From Allosphingosinicella vermicomposti (lineage in GTDB: Bacteria > Pseudomonadota > Alphaproteobacteria > Sphingomonadales > Sphingomonadaceae), in NCBI RefSeq assembly GCF_003012815.1, contig NZ_PXYJ01000001.1:434001-498000 (forward strand): DNA of 64,000 bases, read 5' to 3'. How positions within the stretch are numbered: position 1 is the stretch's first letter; every line of letters begins with the position of its first letter. A program made the translations under genes and the position numbers. Of this stretch, positions 51,799-60,655 are shown in pieces. A model generated the notes under the pieces. It did not search any database. It was not told the origin of the DNA and saw nothing but the letters and a program-made list of their open reading frames with translations.

Positions 51799-53295
51799 TC
51801 AGCCCATCGTCGGAATGACGAAGGCATTCTCCCCAGTAACGGATCCGTCGGGCCAACGTTGAGTGACCGTCTTGGTCTTGGTCCAGAAACGGACGCCTTC
51901 CATGCCGTGCTGGTTGATGTCGCCATATGCCGAGCGCTTCCAGCCGCCGAAGGTGTGATAGGCGACCGGCACCGGGATCGGTACGTTGATGCCGACCATG
52001 CCGACATTGACGCGCGCCGCAAATTCGCGGGCGGCATGGCCGTTACGGGTGAAGATCGCGACGCCATTGCCATATTGGTGGTCGGAAGGAAGGCGCACCG
52101 CTTCCTCAAAGCTGTCGGCGCGGACGATCTGCAGGACGGGCCCGAAAATCTCTTCCTGGTAGCTCTGCATGGTCGGCTTCACATGGTCGAACAGGGTCGG
52201 GCCGACGAAGAAGCCTTTCTCATGCCCCTGAAGGGTGAAGCCGCGTCCGTCGACAACCAGTTCGGCGCCTTCATCGACGCCCATCTGAATGTAATTTTCG
52301 ACCTTCTGCTTGTGCGCCGCGTTCACGACCGGGCCATAATGCGCTTCGGCATCGGTGGAGACGCCGACACGCAGCTTCTCGATCGCCGGGATGAGCTTTT
52401 CGCGCAGCGCATTGGCGGTCTTGTCGCCGACCGGCACCACGACCGGAAGCGCCATGCAGCGCTCCCCCGCCGACCCGAAGGCCGCGCCCGACAGGTCGTT
52501 CACCACCTGATCGAGATCGGCGTCGGGCATGACGATGCCATGATTCTTCGCGCCGCCCATCGCCTGGACGCGCTTACCTGCGGCGACGCCGCGCTTGTAG
52601 ACATAGTGCGCGATGTCGGACGATCCGACGAAGCTCACCGCCTTGATATCCTCATGGTCGAGGATCGCGTCGACCATTTCCTTATCGCCATTGACGACCT
52701 GCAGGATGCCATCGGGAAGGCCCGCTTCCTGCATCAATTGGGCGAGGCGGACGGGCACGGACGGATCGCGCTCGGACGGCTTCAGGATGAAGGCGTTGCC
52801 GCAGGCGATGGCGACGCCGAACATCCACATCGGGATCATGCCGGGGAAATTGAACGGCGTGATGCCCGCGACGACACCTAAAGGCTGGCGCATCGAAAAG
52901 ACGTCGATGCCGGGGCCGGCGCCCTGCGTATATTCGCCCTTCAGCGCGTGCGGGATGCCGCAGGAAAATTCGATGACTTCCAGGCCGCGCTGGATGTCGC
53001 CCTTGGCGTCCGCGATCACCTTGCCATGTTCGGAGGAGAGAAGGTGGGCGAGCTCGTCCATATTCTGTTCGACGAGTGCCTTGAAGTTGAACATCACGCG
53101 GGCACGGCGCTGCGGATTGGTCGCGGCCCAGGCGGGCTGCGCTTTCAGCGCATTGTCCATCGCCTTTTGAAGATCGGCGGCGGTCCCTAGGCGAACCTGC
53201 GCCTGGACGACGCCATTATTGGGATCGAACACGTCGCTCGTCCGCTCGCCCGACGCATAAGCCGCGCCGCCAATGAAATGATCGATATTCCGCAT
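51799..53295 (-). CDS. mmsA: CoA-acylating methylmalonate-semialdehyde dehydrogenase
   Basis: A 498-residue aldehyde dehydrogenase that converts methylmalonate semialdehyde, NAD and CoA to propionyl-CoA and CO2, the last valine-specific step. Motifs include YTQGAGPGIDVFSMRQPLG, TPFNFPGMIPMWMFGVAIACG, SFVGSSDIAHYVYKRG and the catalytic cysteine in FGSAGERCMALPVVV, plus the late GMVGINVPIPVPVAYHTFGG. It opens the minus-strand operon, which runs mmsA, STAS protein, acyl-CoA dehydrogenase, 3-hydroxyisobutyryl-CoA hydrolase, enoyl-CoA hydratase, mmsB. No regulator gene is adjacent. Confidence 0.97.
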   Translation of the reverse strand: MRNIDHFIGGAAYASGERTSDVFDPNNGVVQAQVRLGTAADLQKAMDNALKAQPAWAATNPQRRARVMFNFKALVEQNMDELAHLLSSEHGKVIADAKGDIQRGLEVIEFSCGIPHALKGEYTQGAGPGIDVFSMRQPLGVVAGITPFNFPGMIPMWMFGVAIACGNAFILKPSERDPSVPVRLAQLMQEAGLPDGILQVVNGDKEMVDAILDHEDIKAVSFVGSSDIAHYVYKRGVAAGKRVQAMGGAKNHGIVMPDADLDQVVNDLSGAAFGSAGERCMALPVVVPVGDKTANALREKLIPAIEKLRVGVSTDAEAHYGPVVNAAHKQKVENYIQMGVDEGAELVVDGRGFTLQGHEKGFFVGPTLFDHVKPTMQSYQEEIFGPVLQIVRADSFEEAVRLPSDHQYGNGVAIFTRNGHAAREFAARVNVGMVGINVPIPVPVAYHTFGGWKRSAYGDINQHGMEGVRFWTKTKTVTQRWPDGSVTGENAFVIPTMG

Positions 53296-53390
53296 GGCAT
53301 CCTCGAATGTGAGTCTTTTTGATCTGCGCTGGCCCTAGCCAAGCCTCGGCGGAAATGCCAGTTGGTTGGTCAAAGTGAAAAGGAGAGCGC

Positions 53391-54398
53391 ATGAAACTCG
53401 GATCGCTGAAAGGTGGGCGCGACGGGCGCCTTGTCGTCGTCAGCCACGATCTCGCCTGGTGCGCGGACGCGACGCATATCGCGCCGACCATGCAGGCCGC
53501 GCTCGATGATTGGGATCGCGTGGCGCCGCAGCTCGAACTGCTCGCCACCGATCTTGCCCACGAAGCGATTCCGATGATGCGCTTCCACGAACGCAACGCC
53601 GCCGCGCCTTTGCCGCGTGCTTATCAGTGGGCGGATGGCTCGGCCTATGTGAATCACGTCGAACTGGTGAGGAAGGCGAGGGGAGCCGAGCTTCCCGAGA
53701 GCTTCTGGACCGATCCGCTCATGTATCAGGGCGCTTCCGACGAAATGCTTGGCCCCCGCGATCCCATCCCGCTCGCCGACGAAAGCTGGGGCTGCGACCT
53801 GGAGGCCGAGATCGTGGTCGTCACCGGTGACGTGCCGCGCGGCGTTTCCCGCGAAGAGGCGCTTTCACACATCCGCCTGGTCGGCCTCGTCAACGACGTG
53901 TCCCTGCGCAACCTCATCCCCGCCGAGCTCGCCAAGGGCTTCGGCTTCGTTCAGTCCAAGCCCGCCAGTGCCCTGTCGCCCGTCCTCGTCACGCCCGACG
54001 AGCTTGGCGACCGCTGGAAGGACGGCAAGCTTCACGGCGCCTTGAAGGTCGATCTCAACGGCCAGCCCTTCGGCCGCGCCGATGCGGGCGAGGACATGAC
54101 CTTCGATTTCGGAACCTTGATCGCCCATCTCGCCAAGACGCGGAATATCGGCGCAGGCTCGATCATAGGCTCCGGCACCGTATCGAACCGCGATGCCGAT
54201 GGCGGCCCCGGCAAGCCCGTGGCACGCGGCGGCCTCGGCTATTCCTGCCTCGCCGAAGTGCGAATGATCGAAACGATCCTCGACGGTAAACCCGCAACGC
54301 CGTTCCTCAAGAGCGGCGACACGGTCCGCATCTGGATGGAAGACGAGCACGGCCACGCCATCTTCGGCACGATTGAGCAGCAGGTCGTCAGCGCCTAA
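53391..54398 (+). CDS. Fumarylacetoacetate hydrolase family protein
   Basis: A 335-residue protein of the FAH superfamily, which cleaves carbon-carbon bonds in beta-diketo acids. The metal-binding ExE triad lies in GCDLEAEIVVV, followed by LVNDVSLRNLIPAE, FGFVQSKPASALSPVLVTPD and SGTVSNRDADGGP. The N-terminal cap is longer than in the 220-residue isomerase types, resembling true fumarylacetoacetases or related aromatic-degradation enzymes. No tyrosine-pathway neighbours are in the window, so the substrate is open. Divergent from mmsA with a 95-base shared upstream region. Confidence 0.88.
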   Translation: MKLGSLKGGRDGRLVVVSHDLAWCADATHIAPTMQAALDDWDRVAPQLELLATDLAHEAIPMMRFHERNAAAPLPRAYQWADGSAYVNHVELVRKARGAELPESFWTDPLMYQGASDEMLGPRDPIPLADESWGCDLEAEIVVVTGDVPRGVSREEALSHIRLVGLVNDVSLRNLIPAELAKGFGFVQSKPASALSPVLVTPDELGDRWKDGKLHGALKVDLNGQPFGRADAGEDMTFDFGTLIAHLAKTRNIGAGSIIGSGTVSNRDADGGPGKPVARGGLGYSCLAEVRMIETILDGKPATPFLKSGDTVRIWMEDEHGHAIFGTIEQQVVSA

Positions 54399-54430
54399 AA
54401 AAAGGGTCCGGGGCGACGGCTCCGGACCCT
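54396..54430. terminator. Bidirectional intrinsic terminator
   Basis: AGGGTCCGG/CCGGACCCT stem (54403-54411, 54422-54430) between convergent genes. A run of A on its left gives a good U tail to the minus-strand gene (54450-55226); the plus-side tail (ATTCATT) is weaker. Confidence 0.88.
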
Positions 54431-54449
54431 ATTCATTCGTAACGATCGC

Positions 54450-55226
54450 TTAGCGCTTGCGCAGCTCGATCTGCACGCAATTGATGCAATAGCCCCAGTT
54501 CGAATCCCCGCGGCTCTTAAAATCGACCACGGTCGACTGTTGAAACGGGCTCTGATTATCGTCGAGACGCAGGGTCAGCGGACGACCGCCGAGGCGAGCC
54601 TGAACCCGATACCGGCCGATGGGAACGTCTTTGATGTTGCCATCGCGGTCCGGCTTGCGGGTGAGAGCCGTCCCGGCGCTCCCATCGATCAGCGGGCCGA
54701 CTGGCTCCAGCGTCAATTCCACCTGGGGATAGGATTCCTCGCGAAAACCGGACTCATAAGTCGTGACGACCTCCACAGTGCCGCCATAAAATCCGCCACC
54801 AATTTCGTCGGGAATCTTACCTGTGAGCTTCCACGCCATGTTCCGCACGCCGCCTTCCTTGCCCGGAACCCAATTAGGGTTATCCGGATGAAGCGGCAGC
54901 GAGAAAGTGTCGCCGTTATAGCTCTTCTCGATCGAGCCGTGGACACGCCACCCGCCATCCCCGACGCGTACGCGGTAATTACCAGCCGCGTCGGTGATGG
55001 CCACCTTGTCCGTATCGTCATAGCTTCGTGTGGAATGGTCGATGTTCGTATCGTTCCAGTTGTAAACGTCCATGACGACCTTTGCGCCCTTCAGTGGCTT
55101 TCCCTGCGAATCCACGACGCGCCCTTGCACATAATAAGGCGCGGCGTTGCTTGCCGCCGGAACGCCACAGGAAATGAGTGCGGCGGCCATCAGGGCGGGA
55201 TAGGTGAGGCGGTGAGCGTAAGTCAT
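54450..55226 (-). CDS. Secreted dioxygenase-fold/carboxypeptidase-regulatory-like protein
   Basis: A 258-residue exported protein with signal peptide (LTYPALMAAALISCGVPAAS) and a beta-sandwich beginning YYVQGRVVDSQGKPLKGAKV with VAITDAAGNYRVRVGDG, the strand pattern of carboxypeptidase-regulatory-like and intradiol-dioxygenase-like domains. A second beta-rich part holds TVEVVTTYESGF. The C-terminus carries a CINC pair close to the end. No iron-ligand tyrosine/histidine set of intradiol dioxygenases is apparent, so catalytic activity is doubtful. Probably a structural or binding protein; partner unknown. Confidence 0.7.
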   Translation of the reverse strand: MTYAHRLTYPALMAAALISCGVPAASNAAPYYVQGRVVDSQGKPLKGAKVVMDVYNWNDTNIDHSTRSYDDTDKVAITDAAGNYRVRVGDGGWRVHGSIEKSYNGDTFSLPLHPDNPNWVPGKEGGVRNMAWKLTGKIPDEIGGGFYGGTVEVVTTYESGFREESYPQVELTLEPVGPLIDGSAGTALTRKPDRDGNIKDVPIGRYRVQARLGGRPLTLRLDDNQSPFQQSTVVDFKSRGDSNWGYCINCVQIELRKR

Positions 55227-55355
55227 AATTTCCCCATGAAACTGAAGAGATGGATGAAGGGCATTTGATGCGCGCTGTCCCTATCCCATCGACAAAAGTG
55301 TTGCACGGGGCGACGAAGCTTGGTTCCTGATGCGATGTGCAACCAAGGGGGCGAT

Positions 55356-56693
55356 ATGAGAAAGCTGACCATGATGGGCGCCTTGCCCCTGCTGATCGCC
55401 GCTGCGCAGCCCGCGCAGATCGCGGATCAGGTGAGCGAGCAGAAGCTCCGCGCCAATGTCGAAAAGCTGGTGAGCTTCGGCACCCGCCACACGCTTTCCT
55501 CCCAGACCGATCCGAAGCGCGGCATAGGCGCCGCGCTCAATTGGGCGGAGGACGAGCTTCAGTCTTATTCCAAGGCCTGCGGAAATTGCCTGACGACCGC
55601 GCGTCCCGCCGACACGGTCACCAATCGCCGCATCCCAAACCCGACGAAGGTCGTCGATGTCATCGCTGTGCAAAAGGGCACTGAGCGTCCCAACGACGTT
55701 GTCATCATCACCGGCCATATCGACAGCCGCGTGACGGACGTGATGGATGTCACCTCCGATGCGCCCGGCGCCAATGACGACGGCTCCGGCACCGTCGCGG
55801 TGATCGAGGCGGCGCGGGTGCTTTCCAAGCACAAATTCCCCGCGACCATCGTCTATGGCGTGCTCTCCGGCGAAGAGCAGGGGCTGGTCGGCGCGAAGAT
55901 CCTCGCCGACTATGCCAAGGCGCACGGCTGGAACGTCATCGCGAATTTGAACAACGATATCATTGGCGGCAGCTGCGGCTCCAACGGTGTGTGCGACGAC
56001 GCCCACGTCCGCGTTTTTTCCGAAGGTCCGCGCTGGCAGGGCGGGCCCGATCTTCGCCAGCCGCAGCGCAGCCTGGGTGGCGAGAATGACTCGCCCTCGC
56101 GCAACCTGTCGCGCTGGCTCGACACGCTGGTCGACGATCTCTCCCTCGGCCTTGACGTCCGGCAGATCTGGCGCAACGACCGCTTCGGGCGGGGCGGCGA
56201 CCACACCGAATTCCTCAACGCCGGTTATCCCGCCGTCCGCTTCTCGGTCGCGATCGAGAATTACAATGAGCAGCATCAGGATCTGCGCACCGAAAACGGC
56301 GTCGAATATGGCGACACCATCGACAAGATGGATTTCCCCTATCTCGCCAAGGTGACGAAGCTGAACATCGCGGCCCTCGCCGCCCTCGCCAGCGCGCCGC
56401 CGCCGCCCGCGCCGAAGGTCGAGGGTGCGCTGTCGACCGATACGACCCTGAAATGGGCGCCGGTTCCCGCAGCGACGGGCTATATCGTCCGCTGGCGGCC
56501 GACCGATGCCGCCCATTGGGAAAATAGCGTCCGCCTGTCCGCAACTGCGACCGGCCATGTCCTCAAAGGCATCCGCGTGGACGATTTCGTGTTCGGCGTC
56601 TCGTCCGTGTCGAAGGACGGATATGAAAGCCCGGTTGCATCCGCCGTGCCGGGTGGTGCGTTCCAGCCCTATGTTCCGGCGCCGAAGCAATAG
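55356..56693 (+). CDS. M28-family zinc aminopeptidase with C-terminal fibronectin-like domain
   Basis: A 445-residue exported peptidase. After the signal peptide (KLTMMGALPLLIAAAQPAQ) the M28 domain shows zinc ligands in ITGHIDSRVTD and PGANDDGSGTV, the EE pair in LSGEEQGLVGAK, an aspartate in NNDIIGGSCG and the last histidine in GRGGDHTEFLNAGYP. A fibronectin type III-like domain (GALSTDTTLKWAPVPAATGY) begins about residue 360, useful for substrate or surface binding. AAGGGGGCG precedes 55356. Probably releases N-terminal residues from peptides outside the cytoplasm. Confidence 0.88.
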   Translation: MRKLTMMGALPLLIAAAQPAQIADQVSEQKLRANVEKLVSFGTRHTLSSQTDPKRGIGAALNWAEDELQSYSKACGNCLTTARPADTVTNRRIPNPTKVVDVIAVQKGTERPNDVVIITGHIDSRVTDVMDVTSDAPGANDDGSGTVAVIEAARVLSKHKFPATIVYGVLSGEEQGLVGAKILADYAKAHGWNVIANLNNDIIGGSCGSNGVCDDAHVRVFSEGPRWQGGPDLRQPQRSLGGENDSPSRNLSRWLDTLVDDLSLGLDVRQIWRNDRFGRGGDHTEFLNAGYPAVRFSVAIENYNEQHQDLRTENGVEYGDTIDKMDFPYLAKVTKLNIAALAALASAPPPPAPKVEGALSTDTTLKWAPVPAATGYIVRWRPTDAAHWENSVRLSATATGHVLKGIRVDDFVFGVSSVSKDGYESPVASAVPGGAFQPYVPAPKQ

Positions 56694-56731
56694 ACCTTGT
56701 TCTCGGCGCCCCAAGCGTCGAGAGAGGGTGA

Positions 56732-59230
56732 ATGGCTAAACGACAATCGCGCGGTCTTCCGACACGGGAGCAGGTTCTCGACTTCATACAATCGAGCGAC
56801 ACGCCTGTCGGCAAGCGGGAGATTGCCAAGGCGTTCGGCCTCTCCGCGCAGGACAAGATCGGTTTGAAGGCGCTCCTGCGCGACATGGGTGATGAAGGGC
56901 TGATCGACAGCGGCCCGGGTCGCGCCTTCCACAAGATGGGCGGCATTCCCAAGGTCACGGTGCTGCGTGTGCAGGACGTGGACGATGGCGGCAACATCTG
57001 GGCCGTGCCCGAACGTTGGGAGGCCGAAGGGCCACAGCCCCGCATCCGCGTGCAGGAGCGGGGACGGAAGGGCGCTCTGGGAGTCGGCGACCGCATCCTT
57101 GCCCGCACCGAAGAGCGCGGGAATGGCTATATCGCTCACCCGATGAAGAAGCTGCTGAAAGGCAGCGAACTCGTCATGGGCGTCGTCCATCAGGAAGGCG
57201 AGCGTTACTGGCTCCGCCCCGTCGACAAGCGCGAGCGGCGGGAGCTTCCCATTTCCGACAAGGGCGAGGCGGAAGTCGGCGATCTCGTCCTCGCCGAAAA
57301 GACAGGGCGCCCCCCGCGCATTTCCGCCCGGGTCGACACGATCCTCGGCGATCCCTTCGCCCCCCGCAGCTTCAGCCTCATCGCTATTCACAAGCATAGC
57401 ATTCCGCATACCTTCCCCGACGGCGTGATCGAGGAAGCCGAGCGCATGGCGAAAACCGATATCGGACCCTCCCAACCCGTTCGCCCTGAGCCTGTCGAAG
57501 GGTTGTCCTTCTCTTCTGCTCAGGACGAGAAGAAGGACAGGGCTTCGACAAGCTCAGCCCGAACGGGGTTTGGTGGCTTCGAAAGGGAAGACCTTACCCA
57601 CATCCCCATCGTCGCCATCGATCCCGCCGACGCGCGCGATCATGATGATGCGGTCTGGGCGGTAGACGATGACGATCCCGCCAATGCGGGCGGCTGGAAG
57701 GCGATTGTCGCCATCGCCGATGTCAGCTTTTACGTCCGCCCCGGCTCGGCGCTCGACAAGGAAGCGCGGAAACGCGGCAACAGCGTCTATTTCCCGGACC
57801 GCGTCGTGCCGATGCTGCCCGAAACCCTCTCCGCCGATGTCTGCTCGCTTAAAGAAGGGGAAGACCGGGCGGCGCTCGCCTGTCACTTGCAAGTGTCGAA
57901 GAATGGCGAGTTGAAAAGCTGGCGCTTCACTCGCGCCCTCGTCCGCATCGCAGCCAATATCGCCTATGAGGATGCGCAGGCGGCGATCGATGCGCTCCCT
58001 ACCGCCAAGCAAACACCGTTCGCTTCGAGCGAAGTCGAGAAGCGTGTCTCGACTACGCTCGACACGAACGGGAATGAGATTGTTGAAGTCTATTCTTCCC
58101 CCTGCTCGATGCCCGAGCTTGAACCGGCGGAACCTCCGGTCCCCGCCGATCTCATCGAAAACACACTAAAACCCCTCTGGGCCTGCTGGGCCGCACTCTA
58201 CAAGGCGCGCGAGAAGCGCCAACCCCTCGACCTCGACCTGCCGGAACGCCGCGTCATGCTGGACGAGAAGGGCCGCATTCTCTCCGTCGCCCCGCGCGAA
58301 CGCTTGGACGCACACAAGCTGATCGAAGATTATATGATCGCCGCCAACGTCGCAGCGGCCAAAGCGTTGGAGGCGAAGAAGGCGCCGGTCATGTACCGCG
58401 ATCACGAACCGCCGAGCCGCGAAAAGCTGGTAGCCCTCAAAGAATATCTCAAAACCTTCGAGGTCGAATTCGCGCTCGGCCAAGTCGTCCGTCCCCAGAC
58501 CTTCAATCATATCCTCGAGCGGATCGGCGAAGCCGATTTCCGCCCGCAGGTGATGGAGCAGGTGCTGCGCACCCAGACGCAGGCTTATTATAGCCCGGAC
58601 AATCACGGCCATTTCGGCCTAGCGCTCGGTTCCTACGCTCATTTCACCAGTCCTATCCGCCGCTATGCGGACCTCATTGTCCACCGCGCGCTCGTCCGCG
58701 CTTATGGTCTTGGCGACGGCGGCCTGACCGATCATGAGGCCGAGGCCATGGAGGTGACCGGCGAACTCATCTCCCAACATGAACGCCGCGCGATGGAGGC
58801 CGAGCGAGAAACGATCGACCGCTATGTTGCCGCATACCTCTCTGATCATGTCGGCGAACTGGTCGATTGCCGGATCACCGGGGTTCAGCCCTTCGGCTTT
58901 TTCGCCACCGTGGTGGGCCTCGGCGGCGATGGCCTCGTGCCCGTCTCCACCCTCGGCCAGGACTATTTCCGCTATGACGAGTCAAGCCAGACCCTCACCG
59001 GCGACGAGACCGGCGAGCGTTATGCCTCCGGCCAGCGCCTGAAGCTCCGTCTCGCGGAAGCCAATCCGGTGAGCGGCGCGCTTCGGTTCGAACTGCCGGA
59101 GGGCGGGTCATACTCGCCCGTTCGCCGGGCGCTGAAGCGAGATGGCCGCCGCGACGGCAAGCCGGAGCGGCGGATGCAGGGCAAGCGGGGGCGGCCCGGT
59201 AATATCCGGCATCAAAGTGGCAGGCGCTGA
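56732..59230 (+). CDS. rnr: Ribonuclease R with in-frame repeat insertions
   Basis: An 832-residue 3'-5' exoribonuclease. Order of domains: N-terminal winged helix (REQVLDFIQSSDTPVGKREI), two cold-shock regions, the RNB catalytic domain with aspartates in IDPADARDHDDAVWAVDDDD, and a C-terminal S1 domain (HVGELVDCRITGVQPFGFFA) with basic tail. Two segments do not belong to the family. One, near residues 247-284, includes PVRPEPVEG and ASTSSARTG. The other, near 426-450, includes FASSEVEKRV. They are encoded by repeat elements (57474-57570 and 58017-58072) inserted in frame between conserved blocks. GAGAGGGTG precedes the ATG. Confidence 0.93.
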   Translation: MAKRQSRGLPTREQVLDFIQSSDTPVGKREIAKAFGLSAQDKIGLKALLRDMGDEGLIDSGPGRAFHKMGGIPKVTVLRVQDVDDGGNIWAVPERWEAEGPQPRIRVQERGRKGALGVGDRILARTEERGNGYIAHPMKKLLKGSELVMGVVHQEGERYWLRPVDKRERRELPISDKGEAEVGDLVLAEKTGRPPRISARVDTILGDPFAPRSFSLIAIHKHSIPHTFPDGVIEEAERMAKTDIGPSQPVRPEPVEGLSFSSAQDEKKDRASTSSARTGFGGFEREDLTHIPIVAIDPADARDHDDAVWAVDDDDPANAGGWKAIVAIADVSFYVRPGSALDKEARKRGNSVYFPDRVVPMLPETLSADVCSLKEGEDRAALACHLQVSKNGELKSWRFTRALVRIAANIAYEDAQAAIDALPTAKQTPFASSEVEKRVSTTLDTNGNEIVEVYSSPCSMPELEPAEPPVPADLIENTLKPLWACWAALYKAREKRQPLDLDLPERRVMLDEKGRILSVAPRERLDAHKLIEDYMIAANVAAAKALEAKKAPVMYRDHEPPSREKLVALKEYLKTFEVEFALGQVVRPQTFNHILERIGEADFRPQVMEQVLRTQTQAYYSPDNHGHFGLALGSYAHFTSPIRRYADLIVHRALVRAYGLGDGGLTDHEAEAMEVTGELISQHERRAMEAERETIDRYVAAYLSDHVGELVDCRITGVQPFGFFATVVGLGGDGLVPVSTLGQDYFRYDESSQTLTGDETGERYASGQRLKLRLAEANPVSGALRFELPEGGSYSPVRRALKRDGRRDGKPERRMQGKRGRPGNIRHQSGRR
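57474..57570. repeat. Family A inverted pair inside the rnr coding frame
   Basis: Left arm 57474-57500 (CCGTTCGCCCTGAGCCTGTC, GAAG) and right arm 57543-57570 (CTTCGACAAGCTCAGCCCGA, ACGGGG) are inverted around 42 bases. The unit adds about 33 codons without a stop or frame change. Confidence 0.85.
58017..58072. repeat. Family B inverted repeat inside the rnr coding frame
   Basis: CCGTTCGCTTCGAGCGAAGT (58017 on) mirrors TCTCGACTACGCTCG and CGAACGG (to 58072), a near-perfect hairpin with a six-base loop. It is translated in frame within the catalytic domain region of RNase R. Confidence 0.85.
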
Positions 59231-59236
59231 AAATAG

Positions 59237-59304
59237 TGTTCCTGCGAAAGCAGGAACCCAGAGGCGCTGTCGAGCGGCTGGGCTCCTGCTTTCGCAGGAG
59301 CACA
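59237..59304. repeat. Inverted repeat element (family E)
   Basis: GTTCCTGCGAAAGCAGGAAC (59237 on) and GCTCCTGCTTTCGCAGGAGC (to 59304): each arm is itself a CCTGCGAAAGCAGG-type palindrome, inverted around 20 bases. It lies in the convergent gap after rnr and may act as its terminator. Confidence 0.8.
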
Positions 59305-59313
59305 TAAGTGCGA

Positions 59314-60474
59314 TTACGAGTTCAGCGCCATCCGATGCTCTCGCTGGCCGACCGAGCGGTAGACGCGCGGCCCTTGATCGAGGCGGAAGGGCCCCATCTT
59401 GCCCGTCTGCTGCGCTTCGACGCCGACCATATAGGATTTCGACGTCTGGCCGGAGCCTTCATCCCATTCGTAAATGGCAGTGACGGCGACGATCGGTATG
59501 AACAGCGAGCGCCCGTCGATGGCGACCGGCTTGATGTCCGCGACCGGGATCGGCACTTCGCCTTGAATGGCTAGGCGCTCGCCGGGTGGCAGTTCCGAAG
59601 GGAGCGAGACGACCCGGCGTTGGAGCGGCGCGGCAAAGAATCTGCCGATATCGGCATCGACCTTTCCGCTGGCATTGAATATCCGCGCTTCCAGCCGGAC
59701 GTTCTTCGCTGGCAGCTTGCCGTCATTATGAACGGTCAGCAGGAAGTGGACGATCGCTTCTTTGTCGCCAAGCACGGTCGAGGTCGGCTCGAACAGCAAT
59801 TCGATGGACGCCCGGGGTCTAGGCGCGAGCGTCGCGGCGGCCGCTGCCGCGGCGACTGGTGCAGGCTCAGGCTCAGGCCGTGGTGGTTGAGGTGGCGGTG
59901 CGACCGCGCGCGCGGCGGTGCCGCCCGAAGCAGCGACGCGGGTCGAGCGGCCGCGACCGAAATAAAAGCCTGCTCCCAAGAGAACGAGGCCGCCCGCGAT
60001 CGCAGGCCAAACGGGGAAGCTGTCGTCAGGATCCGAGGTAATGGCAGGCGCACGTGCCGCATCCGCCTGCGCTGGGCTTTGCTCAGGCAAAACCGGAATG
60101 GACGGCGGTGTCATGGTCGGCGTGGCGGCCGCCGGTGTATCAGCCTTGGCAGGCGTTGTTTCAGCAGTCTGCGCGGGTGTTGGCTGGGCTGCCTCGCGCC
60201 GTGCGTCCGTCCGGTTTTGCGCGGGCCTTTGCTTGGGCTGGCTCTGCGACGGCGCTGGTGGCGCGGGCACTACCGTGACCGGCACCGTCTGCTGCTGTTG
60301 CTGCGGACGCGGCGCGGGAACGGGCGGCTGAGTGACGATTTCCTCGCCCTTCAGATCGAAATCTTCGAGCGCGGGTGGGCCGACTACCTCGCTTTGGTTC
60401 TGTGCAAAGGACGGCGGGGCTATCGTCAGCACGGCCGCGCTCGCGAGCAATATTTTCAGGTTCGAAGTCAACAT
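59314..60474 (-). CDS. Proline/glutamine-rich membrane protein with C-terminal beta domain
   Basis: A 386-residue protein of unknown function. Parts in order: signal peptide (KILLASAAVLTIAPPSFAQ), about 120 residues of proline-, glutamine-, alanine- and threonine-rich linker including a QQQQQ run, a transmembrane helix (VWPAIAGGLVLLGAGFYFG), a basic RGRSTR stop-transfer, a second low-complexity stretch, and a beta-rich C-terminal domain beginning RASIELLFEPTSTVLGDKEA. The latter would be cytoplasmic if the signal is cleaved. The frame is open to 60588, but the signal peptide begins at 60474. I cannot assign a family. Confidence 0.7.
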   Translation of the reverse strand: MLTSNLKILLASAAVLTIAPPSFAQNQSEVVGPPALEDFDLKGEEIVTQPPVPAPRPQQQQQTVPVTVVPAPPAPSQSQPKQRPAQNRTDARREAAQPTPAQTAETTPAKADTPAAATPTMTPPSIPVLPEQSPAQADAARAPAITSDPDDSFPVWPAIAGGLVLLGAGFYFGRGRSTRVAASGGTAARAVAPPPQPPRPEPEPAPVAAAAAAATLAPRPRASIELLFEPTSTVLGDKEAIVHFLLTVHNDGKLPAKNVRLEARIFNASGKVDADIGRFFAAPLQRRVVSLPSELPPGERLAIQGEVPIPVADIKPVAIDGRSLFIPIVAVTAIYEWDEGSGQTSKSYMVGVEAQQTGKMGPFRLDQGPRVYRSVGQREHRMALNS

Positions 60475-60655
60475 GGGTTTGTCGTCCCTATTCGCCCCGG
60501 CCAAGGAGTCCAGAGGCAAATGGCAGGCACTTGCGATGGGCGATCGAAAATGAGCGGTGAATGAACGAGACGGCCTTTGATCGAACATCTATCGGAGCGC
60601 TTCAAAAGCCTCTATTTCGCCTCTCATCCTTGATGGGGTTTTAGGGGAGAGGGAA

